Part shown: piece by piece, positions 37,901-54,448 of the stretch
How positions within the stretch are numbered: position 1 is the stretch's first letter
Layout of the letters: each line of letters starts with the position of its first letter
Assembly: GCF_932526225.1 (NCBI RefSeq)
Contig: NC_064036.1
Span: forward strand, 3,659,501 to 3,723,500
Source of the DNA: Nematostella vectensis
Taxonomy: Eukaryota; Cnidaria; Anthozoa; Actiniaria; Edwardsiidae
Direction of reading: 5' to 3'
Length of the DNA: 64,000 bases
Notes under the pieces: model-generated
What the model was told of the DNA's origin: nothing
The model's input: the letters and a program-made list of their open reading frames with translations, nothing else
Database searches by the model: none
Program-made: the position numbers and the translations under genes

Positions 37901-40900
37901 CAAAGCTGATCGTGTGTACGAAGCCCTATCAGAGCTGCGCTTCGGCAGCCTCCCTTCCCTAGTGACAAACGAGACTCGTTTCCAGCACCTCAAGCTGTGT
38001 GGATTGTACGTGGAAGAGTATAATGTCTCAAGGGTAAGTCAGTGGCAATTTACTGTAAGCAAAACCTATAGAGGGTTTGGACCCAATGAATACAACTCAA
38101 AAGGGTTAGAACATACAAGCTCCTTGTGAATCCCGTTTACCGAATTGTTATGTTGCTTATTCCTGTCTTTCCGAGTCTTGTGTACTTCATTTCCGTCCGT
38201 TGTTTCGACCGTTCTTTGTAGCAGATTCCATCCTTAGTGCCCTGAAATAAAAAGTCACGGTATTCTGAAGTGAACATGCTGGATCCTTTATGGATTGATA
38301 ATGGTAATAATGGTGATAATGATGGCCGATGCCGATGCATTATGGAAAAGATTTATGTTAATCGCTCTTTTGTGGATTAAGGGGTGATATCGTTGGTGAT
38401 GCCGTCAACAAAAAAGTGATTGGTGATGATGATGATGATGATAATGACGATGATGATGATTTTGATGATGTTACTGCTGATGATGCTGTTGATTATGTGA
38501 TGATGTTGACAATGATGCTGGTGGTACTGATGATGATTCATTGTGTGATGATAATAATGATGTTGATGGTGATGATGATAATGAAGCTGATGACGATTCA
38601 TGATGTGATGGTGTTATGACGTCGATGATTACGATAACAGGAAAAATGATACAATTTTATCTCGCAGTTAAGTGGCTCGTGGAACTCGCATCTTTACCAC
38701 CCCTACTCGTACCTGTACGAGCTTCCTCGCCATTACACCGAGTGTCGCACCGAGCTGTGGCTCAACAACACGGACATGCGCGGTAGCGTCTTCCTCAGCT
38801 TCCAGGTGAAGAGCATTTTGGGTAATACGATGGAGAACAACGCGCGCGTTTGTGCCAAGTACTGCTGCAATGAGCTGAGGTGCCGGGCCTGGACTTTGCG
38901 CGTACAAATGGCAAGCACTAGAAACTGTGATAAAGGTAAGATCGGGAACATCTGTGTAACACCGATACTCTCAGCAGCATGACAAGAAAACACTGCGTGC
39001 TTCATTCAATGGCGCAAAACATCCAAGCTAAGGTTTTAGTGTTGGCCACGCTGAAGCGTGTTAAAAGACTTTGACTTACCAATTTGCCAATTTTGCTTAT
39101 CTGTGATGTCGCAGGTTCCTACTGCTGTTGGCTGAAGAGTGCGGTGCCATCTCCTATTCCCGGAGTAAGTAACGCCACTTCCGGTATAATCAAACGAGAA
39201 CACACCAAGGCACCCCCTACAGGGATGCGCTCAGCGGTTCCCCTAGGGGGACTAGGGACGGGTTCCTTTGAACTCCGTGCTGATGGGACCTTCCACGAAT
39301 GGACGATAGAGAACCAGTCCCCCGGCGGCTCGGCCAAGTTGAACCAAGGAGCCCTGGATATGGCCGTGCTTGGTGTCCGAGTTGATGGCAAGGACGAGAG
39401 TAAGGCCGCCTTGCTAAGGACAACACCTCCCCATGGGTACCCTGGTGTAAAGTCTTTGCGCTATTCTGGATCTTACCCGGTTACCAAGATTTCTGTCGGT
39501 GAGTTCGCCGTACGAAACAAGTCTTCGTTCACACAAGAAGTCATACTAGTCTTTTTCTAGCTTGTTTCTAAGGTATTCTTTATCTAGGATATTTGACTAA
39601 ACTAACGGATAAACATCAGATTATTTAAAAAAGCAAAGCATTGTTATGTTTATTTAAACTGTTTCCAATCATTATTCGGGACCAGTATGAACTAAGGCTT
39701 AATAAGTCATTCATAAAATCGTTGAAAGATTTAGTTAGTTCATGCATTCTGGTGCCATTGTGAATCCCGCTTAACTGACGTGATTTTCTTACCAACCAAT
39801 CAGATGATGCCATCACAGAGCACGTGACCATGGATGTGTATGCGCACCCAGCGTTTCACCCACGTGACCCATATAAGTCGGCGGTCCCTGCGGTAGCGTT
39901 CACGCTTGCTCTTGTCAATAAGCACAAGACGGACACGTTCCGTGCGTCCTTTATGTTGAGTCTTCCCCTGGGTTACCAGGAGGACACGATACGCGTGGGG
40001 GGTAACTACGGCGAGGTAGTCTTCTCAAGGTTTGTACACCTGTTTGGGACGGACCATTAGAAAAGTGAAGGAGAGGGAGGGTGGGGAAGGAACAAAAAAA
40101 TCACACACGATGAAAAGCCTGCATGTAATGCATGTAACCCGAATGCATACAACGATGAAAAAAAATGATAAACGTCTCGGAAACAAGAAAAAAAACATGC
40201 AAGACTAAAACCTCCCCACCCCCACCCCTTCACTTTTCTAACTGCCCGCCCCTTGGCAGTTTTTATATCGATTATGTACGTTATTTTCCATTGCACTGTC
40301 TTTAAGATCCTCTATTGCCTTGCATTGTCCGTAAGAAACTTGCAGGAATTTGTGTTAACTACGTTTATTGATTGTTGTCATCTTGATGAGTCCTAGACAC
40401 TATCGTTTTAGAACTTTAGAGGTCCTAGGTTCTCTTAGACCATTAAGAAAAACGACGGCTATTGATTAATATGAGAATAAGCCCAATTTTTATCACATTG
40501 TTATAACTTCATAGGAATATAGGGCCAGCGGACTGCGCGAAAGCCTGTGAGCGCATGCCCAAATGCATGGCCTGGACCACTAACGGCCCGTCGTCATGTC
40601 TACTCAAAGACAAGATGCCGCTGCACGCTTGGGCTCATGGGATAGTGTCTGGGGTCAAAGGTCGATGGTCTGTGGACCAAAAGCGATCCATGTTAACGCT
40701 CGAGAGACCTGGGTTCTTCCCTCAGAGCGGAAGTACAACACTACATCCGGTGAGAGATTCGGAAAAGGACGTGTCTTTTGGTGTATCGAACGACTTTGAT
40801 GCCATATGGAAAAACTTCACGAAATTGGGTAAGCATCTAAACGATCATCAGATCACCTGACTGACTGATCTTCATCAGTCAAGGACGCACGTAATTTTTT

Positions 40901-43900
40901 TATTCTCACTGGAACACAAGCGCAAGATTTACTTTTTTTTTTTTTTTTTTTTTGCGGTTGTGATTAGCCCGATTCTCACTCTTGTTGTGCTTGCTTTTGT
41001 GATCGCTTCGTCGTCCTAGTTAGAACCAGTATTTAGATACATACCAAGAGACCATGATACATCATGGTCTCTTGGATACACACCTTCACGTATATGCAAA
41101 CGGATCTTCTCCAGTCTAAATCAACGACGTCACTGGTTTTAATCGACAGGTGAGGCGGGCCCACCAAACACCAGTCACTTTGGGCTACACGGTGCATCTA
41201 CCATTAGTACCACCCTTACGCCTGGACAGAGCACCACCCTCACCATCATCATGTCCTGGTATTACCCGCATCGTGACCAGGCAAAGGTAAGCTGGAGGTT
41301 CCAGGTAGAGTGGATATACCGGACTTTCTAGATTAGCTTTTTAGTGGACTCAGTATACCCCCTATTTTGCGTTTAAAAGAAAGGGATTCTCTTCGTCATT
41401 AGCATGTAAGCCCGTCGGTCCGACATGCGTCACGCATGTCGGATATGGTTTCGTATGCTATGAGAAGACCCCCTGCATATTTTCATCAGTAGTGAATTAA
41501 ACCATTTTAATCACGGTGAATTTTAATCCATCTTACAACTGAAAACGATCTACTTTATAAATATGCAGCAAAAGTTATATGTTTATAAATGACGAATGTT
41601 TGAATATTCAAAACAAAAACGAAACAACATTGTCATCCAAGTCGGATCTACGGACCTAAAGGAGATGTGGAAGTTGTGTTGTGTCTTGGTTTAAAGTCGC
41701 GCGCTCTCACCTTCCCTGCTCCATGCCATGTCCTATCTCTGTGAGCCGCTCTCACCTTCCCTGCTCCATGTGATGTCCTATCTCTGTGAGCCGCTCTCAC
41801 CTTCCCTGCTCCATACCATGTCCTATCTCTGTGAGCCGCTCTCACCTTCCCTGCTCCATGTCATGTCCTATCTCTGTGAGACGCTCTCACTTTCCCTGCT
41901 CCATGTCATGTCCTATATCTGTGAGCCGCTCTCACCTTCCCTGCTCCATACCATGTCCTATCTCTGTGAGCCGCTCTCACCTTCCCTGCTCCATACCATG
42001 TCCTATCTCTGTGAGCCGCTCTCACCTTCCCTGCTCCATACCATGTCCTATCTCTGTGAGCCGCTCTCACCTTCCCTGCTCAATACCATGTCCTATCTCT
42101 GTGAGCCGCTCTCACCTTCCCTGCTCCATACCATGTCCTATCCCTGTGAGCCGCTCTCACCTTCCCTGCTCCATACCATGTCCTATCCCTGTGAGCCGCT
42201 CTCACCTTCCCTGCTCCATACCATGTCCTATCTCTGTGAGCCGCTCTCTCTTTCCCTGCTCCATACCATGTCCTATCTCTGTGAGCCGCTCTCACCTTCC
42301 CTGCTCCATACCATGTCCTATCTCTGTGAGCCGCTCTCACCTTCCCTGCTCCATACCATGTCCTATCTCTGTGAGCCGCTCTCACCTTCCCTGCTCCATA
42401 CCATGTCCTATCTCTGTGAGTCGCTCTCTATCTTATATCATGCTGATGGGGAGAGGATGATATATACTTAATGCATAAAAACATGGCCATTTCATCCACT
42501 AATTGTTATACTGCTACTAGGTGCGTATTGGGAACTTCTACAACAACTTCCTCAAGTCGAGTCGGGGCGCCGCCTCGATTATGCGAAAAGATCTACTTCT
42601 CTCTATCAACAACATTCGCGATTGGCAATCCCCCGTCCTGAGCGTCAGGACTCCGCCTATGAAAGACGGTGCAACCAGTTCAAAGAAAGTCAACCGGCTT
42701 CCAGAATGGCTGCAAGATATGCTCCTTAACAGCGCGAGCTTTTGGCGGTCTGCTTTCTGGACTGAGGACGGACGGTTCAGGCAGTGGGAAGCATTTGATT
42801 GTAATGATGTCGACGCCATTCATAATGACGTGCACCGCATACTGCCTTACATGCTGTTTTATCCAGAGACCGTTCGTCATCTACTGAATTCGTGGGCGGC
42901 AAATCAGTACTCAAACGGTCGAATGCAGGAAGCGCTAACTGAGGGCTGTCTCGGCTCCACCGGGAAACTTGGTAAGTACTCGGTAGCGAATCTATAGAGA
43001 GACGGGTTCTCCACTAAGGCTGCCTACGGAAAGAAACCAATGGTTTTCTTCTATTCGATCATTCTTGTCCTTTCTCAATACAAATAATGGGACGGTTCAA
43101 CCGAAATCTATGATTTGAGTTCTAAGCCTGAACAAGATGGCTAAGCTTGTTGTAAATCCTCTTCTGGTCGCTGCTCTTCTCTATGTGCAGCAAATGAAAA
43201 GGACGACGTCTAAACTATGACTAAGAAATGCTCATTGCCTTTGTCCATTCCCTGGTTCGCTGTAGGCATGTTCTTGACTATACCCCCCGTCCCCTCACAC
43301 ACGCATCCTCCCCAATCTACATTGGCTTGCTGGCCTTATCCGGGTTTCTTATTGCAGATTACGCGGGCGGACGTGTCATGTCCGACTCCAGTGCACTGTT
43401 CGTGGTCGAAGTGTATCACTATTTCAAGTGGACTGGGGATAGCGCTCTACTGCGCAGACTCTGGCCCAACGTCAAACGAGCTGTCACGTGGTTGATAGGG
43501 GAAAGCACTAAAGGTGATTACATGTTCATGACAGGAAGCTTGTTTCAAAGTGCCCATAACTTTTTGTGTTTTGGATGAGATGAAGGGGGAGAGGGTTTGG
43601 GGAGGTACGAAAACTTACAGCAGACTGGAGAGGAGGGGTCTTTACATCTATTACAGCATATAAGGCATATTTTAGTCACAACATCAATAAACCACCCTAT
43701 TTTCGTAACCATCCATGCTTTTTCGTGCTTAGGTACCGGGCTGCCATTTCGCAAAGTTTCCACATACGATCTGGTGGGGATCGATAAGTACGATCACGTG
43801 ATGTACGAGGCCGGTGTGTTCCTCCTCGCTTTACGCGCCGCGCAACATCTTGCTGTACACCTAAAAGACAAGCCCTTCAACGCCACGACTACGCATGCGC

Positions 43901-45756
43901 TTATCCGGGCCACTCAGCTAGTGGACGTGACACTCTGGAACGAGGAGAGGCAGTTTTACCGCGCCTGGTGGGACTCCGAGTACGGCGCCTCCGATTGGAT
44001 CATGTCAGATTCCTTATATGGGCAGGTAATTTGTTATATTCCTTTTGTATCGCCAAAGAATCTATGCCCGAGTTACAACCTCAGTGTTGGAACCCCAGTA
44101 TTTCCGATAATGTTGACCCATTTCTGGATTAAGTATCTTTCAAATAATCAAGCTTGACACATACGACAGTGTCCAAACATTTTTTTAAACGACTTACCTG
44201 CTGTGACTGAACAGATTTGAGAATACATAATACGTTTTGATATTTCTAGATCATGGCTATCACATTTAATTTCTTCCAGGTTTGGGCCAACACCTTAGGC
44301 CTGGGAGAGCTATTACCCGAAGAGAAGATGAAGGTTCACTTACAAAACGAGATCAAATACAACGACTCCCCGTACGGACTGCGTGTCATCAGTATAGGCG
44401 AGCCTGCGATGTCATTAGAAGACACAGCGTACGTGCTGACCCACAGAGTCCCCGGATGTAGCTCCTTGGAGAACATCACGAAACATAACTCAATCTGGAT
44501 GGGCGCTGACGCTGACTGGTCGTCTCTGATGATCAGTTTGGGTATGTAGGGGGGGGGGGTTGAGGGTATGTAGGGGGGAGGGAGGTGGGATGGGGACGCT
44601 GTCTAGGTATACAGGTCAAGGGGGGTGCTGTTTGGGCAGGGAATTGGTGTTGTCTGGGTATATTGGGGGAGGGGGCGCTGTTTTGGTATGAAGGGCAGAG
44701 AGGTGCTATCTGAGTAAGTAGGAGGAGGGCGGGGGGTGCTGTTGTAGTGGTTTGTTATGCCCCTCGATACGTTTCGCTGTCTCGGGTTTTCTGCTTTGAA
44801 AAAAGTGATGTTGTTTCATAGGAATTTGAACGGAATCTACATTTAATTTGTCTCGACTGAACCATACAGAGTCTATCGCCCTTATCCAGTCCAACAGTAG
44901 TTACCCTTTGCTTACACTGTTAACCGTAACCTCGTCTGTATTCCCCTCGGTCGACATTCGTAATCGACCGGAAGTAAACTTTAAGAATCACCCTTCCAAT
45001 CGACAGGTGCGGATCCACATCTCTCCTTGAAACAAGCCAAGAAATCTCTCGACCACTGGCGGAGTGAGCTTCACGACCAGTGGAATATCCACGGCCTGAT
45101 CTCGTCCGATGGGTACGGACAGGACGGTCTTCCCTGGGCCACATCGCATTACAACTCACACTTAGTCATCTGGCACTTACCTCTCGCCATTTCCGGTCAG
45201 CAGTATTCCGCGCCAGACAAGACGCTGACGTTCAAGCCCAAGTTCGACATCCCATTTGAATTGCCCTTCTTCACACCTACAGCTTCCGGTGTGATCGCGG
45301 GCTCGTATAAAAGAAGCGGCCAGGAATTCGAAGAGATGTTTACTTTCAGGGTTACCTCCGGTAAGTAGGCAAAATAGTACAAAGAAAAGTGGGTGGGAGG
45401 GCGTGACTTAACGTAAATTTTGAATATGTACCCTGTCATAGGAGTTCTATAAGGTTGGTTAATTTTTTGGGGCATTATTTTAGTCTTCTTACCAGATGGC
45501 TCTATTTCCGACCGACGTCAGGTGTTGCGGTCATACGATCCTGTACTGCGGGCTCACAGAAGCGGCTGACAATCGAGCCTAACTTCAAACATAATCAAAA
45601 GTGTTTTCTTTTTCTCTTCCAGGTTTCATCAATCTTAAGCGACTCGCAATTCTTGATAGCTACTATGGCAACGGCGAAATCAGACTAAAGAAAGATTCCC
45701 TCGTCACGTGGTCTCGACCCAAGGAGAACGTAGCGAGTATTCTGAGAGAACTGTAA
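34890..45756 (+). CDS. Gene C: secreted GH116 (GBA2-like) glycosidase with MANSC-like and PAN/Apple-like modules
   Basis: Fifteen exons (listed below) sum to 4,935 nt: 1,644 codons plus stop. Order: signal peptide (1-19), MANSC-like module (~25-115), RSRR|S furin-like site (~133-136), Ser/Gly-rich linker with SGSG-type dipeptides, PAN/Apple-like module (~690-755), GH116 N-terminal domain start ([20 protein letters not shown]), a second PAN-like module (~948-990), then the (alpha/alpha)6 catalytic part to the C-terminus. GH116 enzymes (human GBA2) hydrolyse beta-glucosides such as glucosylceramide. The catalytic acid/base motif of GBA2 (MSDQ..GQ) is matched by MSDSLYGQ near 1388-1395; the nucleophile region corresponds to [20 protein letters not shown]2 is intracellular, so a signal peptide and Cys-rich modules are unusual. 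Substrate unknown. Confidence 0.83.
35125..35554. mobile_element. 430-bp MITE with long terminal inverted repeats
   Basis: Left end TACCTTATTACACTTAATTT and right end ...AAAGTATAATAAGGTA are inverted repeats. Internal CGCGAAAATAAAGTG motifs recur in both orientations. A TA at each edge fits a mariner-type target. In gene C intron 1. Confidence 0.75.
35611..35910 (+). CDS. Gene C exon 2: MANSC-like module
   Basis: Acceptor TTTTCCTTAG, donor TCAG|GTAATT. Cys pattern [30 protein letters not shown] fits the MANSC family, named for seven conserved Cys and found in extracellular proteins such as HAI-1 and LRP11. Family call is by eye. Confidence 0.75.
36299..37759 (+). CDS. Gene C exon 3: low-complexity Ser/Gly-rich linker (487 codons)
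   Basis: Acceptor GTTCTCAG, donor AAAG|GTATAA. Starts with a basic SRSRRSVV site, then an acidic Ser/Gly-rich stretch with several SGSG/SGDSD motifs that could be glycosaminoglycan attachment sites, then a basic Gln/Asn/Lys-rich part with repeated VQGKGE/VQGKGA blocks. No folded domain recognised. Confidence 0.83.
37897..38033 (+). CDS. Gene C exon 4
   Basis: Acceptor TATTTAG, donor AGG|GTAAGT, ends phase 0. [20 protein letters not shown] and [15 protein letters not shown]; start of a region leading into the first PAN-like module. Confidence 0.8.
38416..38620 (+). repeat. (GAT)n-type microsatellite
   Basis: Imperfect GATGATGAT/AATGATG tracts in gene C intron 4. Gives open shadow frames on both strands. 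Confidence 0.9.
38668..38935 (+). CDS. Gene C exon 5: PAN/Apple-like module
   Basis: Acceptor TATCTCGCAG, donor AAAG|GTAAGA. Contains [19 protein letters not shown] and a following NCDKG; the CxxxCxxxxxCRAWT spacing is PAN-like. NNT sequon present. Confidence 0.78.
39115..39498 (+). CDS. Gene C exon 6: end of PAN-like module and start of GH116 N-domain
   Basis: Acceptor TGTCGCAG, donor GTCG|GTGAGT. YCCWLKS closes the PAN-like fold. [20 protein letters not shown] and [10 protein letters not shown] are the hallmark start of GBA2/GH116 proteins. Confidence 0.87.
39804..40029 (+). CDS. Gene C exon 7: GH116 N-domain
   Basis: Acceptor CCAATCAG, donor TCAAG|GTTTGT, ends phase 2. [20 protein letters not shown] and [13 protein letters not shown] match GH116 N-terminal beta-domain strands. 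Confidence 0.83.
40515..40828 (+). CDS. Gene C exon 8: PAN-like insertion within the GH116 N-domain
   Basis: Acceptor CTTCATAG, donor [37 protein letters not shown] and IVSGVKGRW are PAN/Apple-like, followed by return to GH116 sequence ([12 protein letters not shown]). Confidence 0.8.
41044..41075. repeat. 32-bp perfect hairpin
   Basis: CCAAGAGACCATGA and its complement around TACA, in gene C intron 8. ATACA-like sequence on both sides may be a target duplication. Confidence 0.75.
41150..41286 (+). CDS. Gene C exon 9: GH116 N-domain end
   Basis: Acceptor ATCGACAG, donor AAAG|GTAAGC, ends phase 0. [16 protein letters not shown] corresponds to the GH116 strand that reads LAWDMP in GBA2. Confidence 0.8.
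41419..41443. repeat. 25-bp perfect hairpin
   Basis: TCCGACATGCG, loop TCA, CGCATGTCGGA, in gene C intron 9. Confidence 0.7.
41700..42430 (+). repeat. 45-bp minisatellite, about 16 copies
   Basis: Unit includes CTCACCTTCCCTGCTCCATA, CCATGTCCTATCTCTGTGAG. 45 is divisible by three, so long open frames appear on both strands; none is a real gene. Lies 400 bp inside the intron and is not a copy of its donor. Confidence 0.93.
42521..42971 (+). CDS. Gene C exon 10: GH116 catalytic domain part 1
   Basis: Acceptor CTGCTACTAG, donor [36 protein letters not shown], then [20 protein letters not shown] followed by YMLFYPE, matching the GH116 helix block containing the nucleophile. Confidence 0.85.
43358..43513 (+). 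CDS. Gene C exon 11: GH116 catalytic domain part 2
   Basis: Acceptor TTATTGCAG, donor [24 protein letters not shown] and [15 protein letters not shown] match GBA2 helices. Confidence 0.84.
43733..44025 (+). CDS. Gene C exon 12: GH116 part 3 with acid/base Asp
   Basis: Acceptor CGTGCTTAG, donor CAG|GTAATT, ends phase 0. [19 protein letters not shown] and IMSDSLYGQ; the Asp aligns with the GBA2 general acid/base. Confidence 0.86.
44280..44541 (+). CDS. Gene C exon 13: GH116 part 4
   Basis: Acceptor TTTCTTCCAG, donor [27 protein letters not shown] and [17 protein letters not shown], corresponding to the GBA2 block reading SDEVWVGVVYGLA. Confidence 0.84.
44541..44745 (+). repeat. Degenerate G-rich repeat starting at the exon 13 donor
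   Basis: The donor GTATGTAGGGGGG is copied at 44566 and then in diverged forms (GGTATACAGG, GGGTATATTGG, GAGTAAGTAGG), each followed by G-runs and GCTGT. Confidence 0.7.
45007..45360 (+). CDS. Gene C exon 14: GH116 C-terminal helices and tail
   Basis: Acceptor AATCGACAG, donor [48 protein letters not shown], then a beta-rich [16 protein letters not shown] segment. Confidence 0.85.
45623..45756 (+). CDS. Gene C exon 15: C-terminus
   Basis: Acceptor [25 protein letters not shown] to LRELstop, TAA 45754-45756. A possible weak poly(A) signal ATTAAA lies at 46021-46026. Confidence 0.83.
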
Positions 45757-47829
45757 ATAGGCATCCTCATTTATGTATAAGTCCGCTGGCCTACTGCCGC
45801 AAGGAATTTTACTTCCTCTGCGTTTCACGTGACATGTGCGCAATGCATGTCCCTGTCTAGAACGATGATCCACGCGCATGCTCAAACTTCTGAAACAGCT
45901 GACCTAGTACAGATAACGTCACGTAACTGCAAGTATTTATCCATCATTTTAATAGTATGATTTTTGTAATCGCATTTTTATTGGGTAAACTTAGAAAGAA
46001 ATATAATATTTTTGCAACAAATTAAAAAAATGTTCGTCGTTAACGTTTGTCAGGCCTGTCATATTTCCACTAAAATTATCAACACTAGATGAGGTTGGCA
46101 ATAGGCGCCTCGAGTGGGGGGGGGGGGGGGGGGGCGTTGCGCGAGGTAATCATGACAGACCAGGTCACCATCCCACGTCCTACGAGAGTACCCGTCACAC
46201 TGTAAACAGTGGTATTTTTTATACTTACCAGGATCTTGGGATGGGTTGGACGGGGAAATTTGAGCGAGCGTAGCGTGTTGCTCTAGCAAGCCTGAAATTG
46301 CCAAGCGCATCTGGCTATGGGGAACACCGCCGAATGATACGCACGCGGGCTAAGGTCGCGCAGCCTGTGTTTGAGTAACTTAGTCTAAACAAGTTTAGCT
46401 TCATTTGTACACTTGAATCCCTTGCTGGAACCTCTAAAATAATTATTTAAAGAAAAATTGAAATAACCATCTAAGAAAGTGTATACCTTATTTGCCAGAT
46501 AAATAAAAAAAATTATTAAAGCTCACTCGAATCAAATTGATTCTTACATTCACTTGTTATTTGGCAAGAATGAAAATGGCGGCTGAAAATGACTCTTTAC
46601 GCCTTGACTTTTCACTGCATGAGCGTATCACGTAAATGTACGCAAATCTATCTTACACACTTATTATTTCGTCGTCGACTTGCCACAAACGTGTTTTTTT
46701 TATTATTATTTTCTCATCACCCCTCTTCAGGGGTTGGTGTGCTTTCCCTACTTTTCTCCCACCTTTCCTTATAACTGTGACCTTGTCTAAAACATGAAAG
46801 AGCATGTCAGCAGATTGTAATATCAAACGCCTTTCCATAGTTTGATGAACATAATTTGTGTAAAATGCTATGTAGTATGTTTGCAGGGCATATAGTAAAT
46901 AGGTTACCAGAGCTAAAAAAAAATCAACATTATCCATGAGGATTTTGTCTCTGCTCATTATGCGTATTCCGCTGCTGTTTCACGGGATTGCTATTTCGGG
47001 CATTCACTTCCTTGTGCTGGGTGGTATATAGGGGGCAACGGGCTCACTTGACCCCCCAAATTGATCAATATGTTTTAGGAAGTCCCAGGGATGGTATTGA
47101 ACAGAACGTGTACATGCTGATGGAGCAAGCCATTGAATGGAAGAGCTAGTAGTTACCGTTTATTTCCGTTAACGAAAATGCCCCAATGACATTTGTTAAT
47201 GGTACCCTGAGCGAGAATGGAATGCACGAAGACATCTTCATCAATACCGTTTAGGCACGGGGCTCTTATTGTAATGTTTGATGTCCAAAATGAGACGCTT
47301 AATCCTTTTTATCTCTTTTTCCTCTTGGGTGGGGCGCTTATTCGGGGAAGGTGCTTATTCGAGCAATAACAGTTTTTAATAGATACAAGATTTATTTTTC
47401 AAAAAAACAATTTTTATCATCATTTTATTGGTTTATATACTACAGGAATCTTCATTTGACAGGGAGTGTTAGTGGATAACTATCACATTTTGCTATGGTT
47501 GGTTACTAAAAGGTTACCACTAACGCAACGATTTTAAACACATATTTGTACAAAGCCTTGGTCTAGGATGTGAATATTAAGTACAAAATTGCTGCCACAG
47601 TTTTATTATAATATAAAAGATAACCATAAAACATTATTGTAAATACCTTACTAACTCATTCACTGATTCGTTATCTACTTTTTCATTTGTCTAATTCTCC
47701 AGTTTTAACCAACTGTAGGCGAATCAGGGCACACGGTTCATTTGATGATCTGTCTACTGCCATCCAGAGCGTGTGTTCCTCAAGATTGTCTTGAAGATCT
47801 AAAAGAGTCTAGAAGATGCTGGAATGTCA
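45757..47829. other. Convergent intergenic region between gene C and CRK
   Basis: 3' UTRs of two genes meet here. A run of about 20 G lies at 46116-46135. On the minus strand, AATAAA (plus TTTATT 47602-47607) is a candidate CRK poly(A) signal. No coding gene recognised. Confidence 0.55.
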
Positions 47830-52814
<4,985 letters not shown>

Positions 52815-53429
52815 GCTGGAATATGTGCTCAAAGATGAGAAGAAACAGCTCAAAATCGTCACAGAGAATGCAAACAACGCGTTTTTCAACGAGCTTGATT
52901 CAGTCGTTCATCGATCATAGAACACAACTGGTCGTCGCTTAATCCACCAACTTCACACGCATAGTTCAATGTCAGTGCGTTATCTGTATCATCATCTTAC
53001 TCTGTTGTATAGTCGGTAGAAATCGATGCAGTAATGACAACAAAATTGCCAGTGAATCACTATAAATACATGGAATATCGAGCCTTCTGTATTCGAAGTT
53101 TTACAGTGAAATCCGGAAACTGACACTAGTCAAGGGGAGGGCCACGCACCATGGGAAGGGTCAAAGCTCGATACAGGCTCTTGCGGCCAGCTAAAAACAG
53201 GCAGACCACGATCCGGAAAAGGATAAACACCTACACACTTGCCGTCCCATTTATTTTACCGGCATAGATTTTCTTTTCAAAGCTCCTTGGATACAATGTG
53301 GCGTCATCTTATGTATAAAATTTGATAAGGCTCATGGTCAGGGTGCAGTTTTCCATCGGAATTTTAATAAAACGTATCGGTGGCTCGCAAGTCGTGAACC
53401 CCATAAAAATACGCTTCGATGGTTACTTC

Positions 53430-53466
53430 CTGTTAGTTACTGCTGATGTAGCAGTAACTAACAGGA
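53430..53466. repeat. 37-bp perfect hairpin
   Basis: CCTGTTAGTTACTGCT, loop GATGT, AGCAGTAACTAACAGG. The second direct-repeat copy near 54055-54075 has only the left arm. Confidence 0.8.
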
Positions 53467-53555
53467 ATTATTCATATTACCCATAGATTTTCTTTTCAGA
53501 ACTCCTTTAATACAATTTTGCGTCATCTTATGTATAATATAAGTGTAGTGATGTA

Positions 53556-53744
53556 CATAACAAGAACACTAAAAATGCAGCAAACCATAACTTAGTACTT
53601 CCAAAGGCTCGGACTACATTAGCAAAAAATAGCTTTAAGTTTGTAGCAGCTAAAAGGTGGAATGCATTGCCACTAGAAATCAAAGAAGCCAAGTCAATCA
53701 CCGCCTTCTCCGCAAAACTAAGAGAATACATCACAACTCTGTAA
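53556..53744 (+). pseudogene. LINE retrotransposon 3' end fragment (end of reverse-transcriptase ORF)
   Basis: Open frame of 62 codons with NSFKFVAAKRWNALPLEIKE and FSAKLREYITTLstop. The W-N-x-LP..I pattern plus a terminal FxxKL is typical of the very end of non-LTR retrotransposon ORFs. No polymerase domain upstream, so a 5'-truncated relic. Confidence 0.7.
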
Positions 53745-54337
53745 ATAAGTTTATAAATCAGCAAAGGATTGTTATTGTAAATAGTTTCGTCAAAGATTTT
53801 GCTGTAAACAGATTTGTAAATAGCTTTTATTTATTTTGTTTCTGTTGAGGGCCATGCGTACATTATCTATTATGATATTAAGTGAATCCCTCATTAAAAA
53901 AAAAAAAGGCATCTAAGGCTCACGATCAGGGTGCAGTCTATCGGAATTTTAATAAAACGTATCGGTGGCTCGCAAGGTCAGTAAGTCGTGAATCCCATAA
54001 AATGAAAGATGCAGCAAAGGTAAGACAAACAAAAGATACGCTTCGATGGTTACTTCCTGTTAGTTACTGCTGATGTAGCAAAAAAATTAATATAGAAACA
54101 GTTCCAGGAATGACCCGAAATGACAATTGGGTTTAACCCTTGGAAGTCACCCCTTTTTGTTTGCATATCAGACTAAGATAATCATACCAGCCGAAAAGGA
54201 ACAAGAAGAAGAAGAAAAAAGAAACAAACAGAAAGAAAAGGCATTCAGTGTTCTTTCTTTTTTATTCACTAGCTAAATTTATGGGTTTCCTGTGTGATTC
54301 CCGACTGTGGAAAACTGGAAATTTCCTCAAATCAAAG

Positions 54338-54448
54338 ATGGCGGACAGTGAAGAACACAGTCGTTTGATAGCGGAGTTTTCCGATGTGACGGGGGCAGAT
54401 ACGGAGAGGGCGAGATTCTTCCTAGAGTCCTCTGGCTGGCAGCTGCAT
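54338..54448 (+). CDS. NSFL1C: NSFL1C exon 1: UBA-like domain start
   Basis: ATG in AAAGATGGCGG context; [20 protein letters not shown] to GWQLH; donor GCAT|GTAAGT. Two upstream in-frame ATGs are not favoured by homology. Confidence 0.9.

Larger units (their letters stand above)
52815..54337. other. Divergent region between CRK and NSFL1C with retrotransposon debris
   Basis: Contains presumed promoters of both genes near the ends. The middle holds two diverged direct repeats (53330-53466 and about 53915-54080, sharing CGCTTCGATGGTTACTTCCT) and a LINE fragment. No intact gene. Confidence 0.55.

Noticed and set aside
41728-42471. 247- and 224-codon plus frames and minus frames of [11 protein letters not shown] / [14 protein letters not shown] repeats
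   Set aside because: 45-bp minisatellite inside a gene C intron; no start context, no flanking homology.
53882-54073. 63-codon plus frame in the CRK-NSFL1C interval
   Set aside because: Lies in a direct-repeat copy with a diverged, interrupted partner at 53330-53466; more likely repeat debris than a gene.
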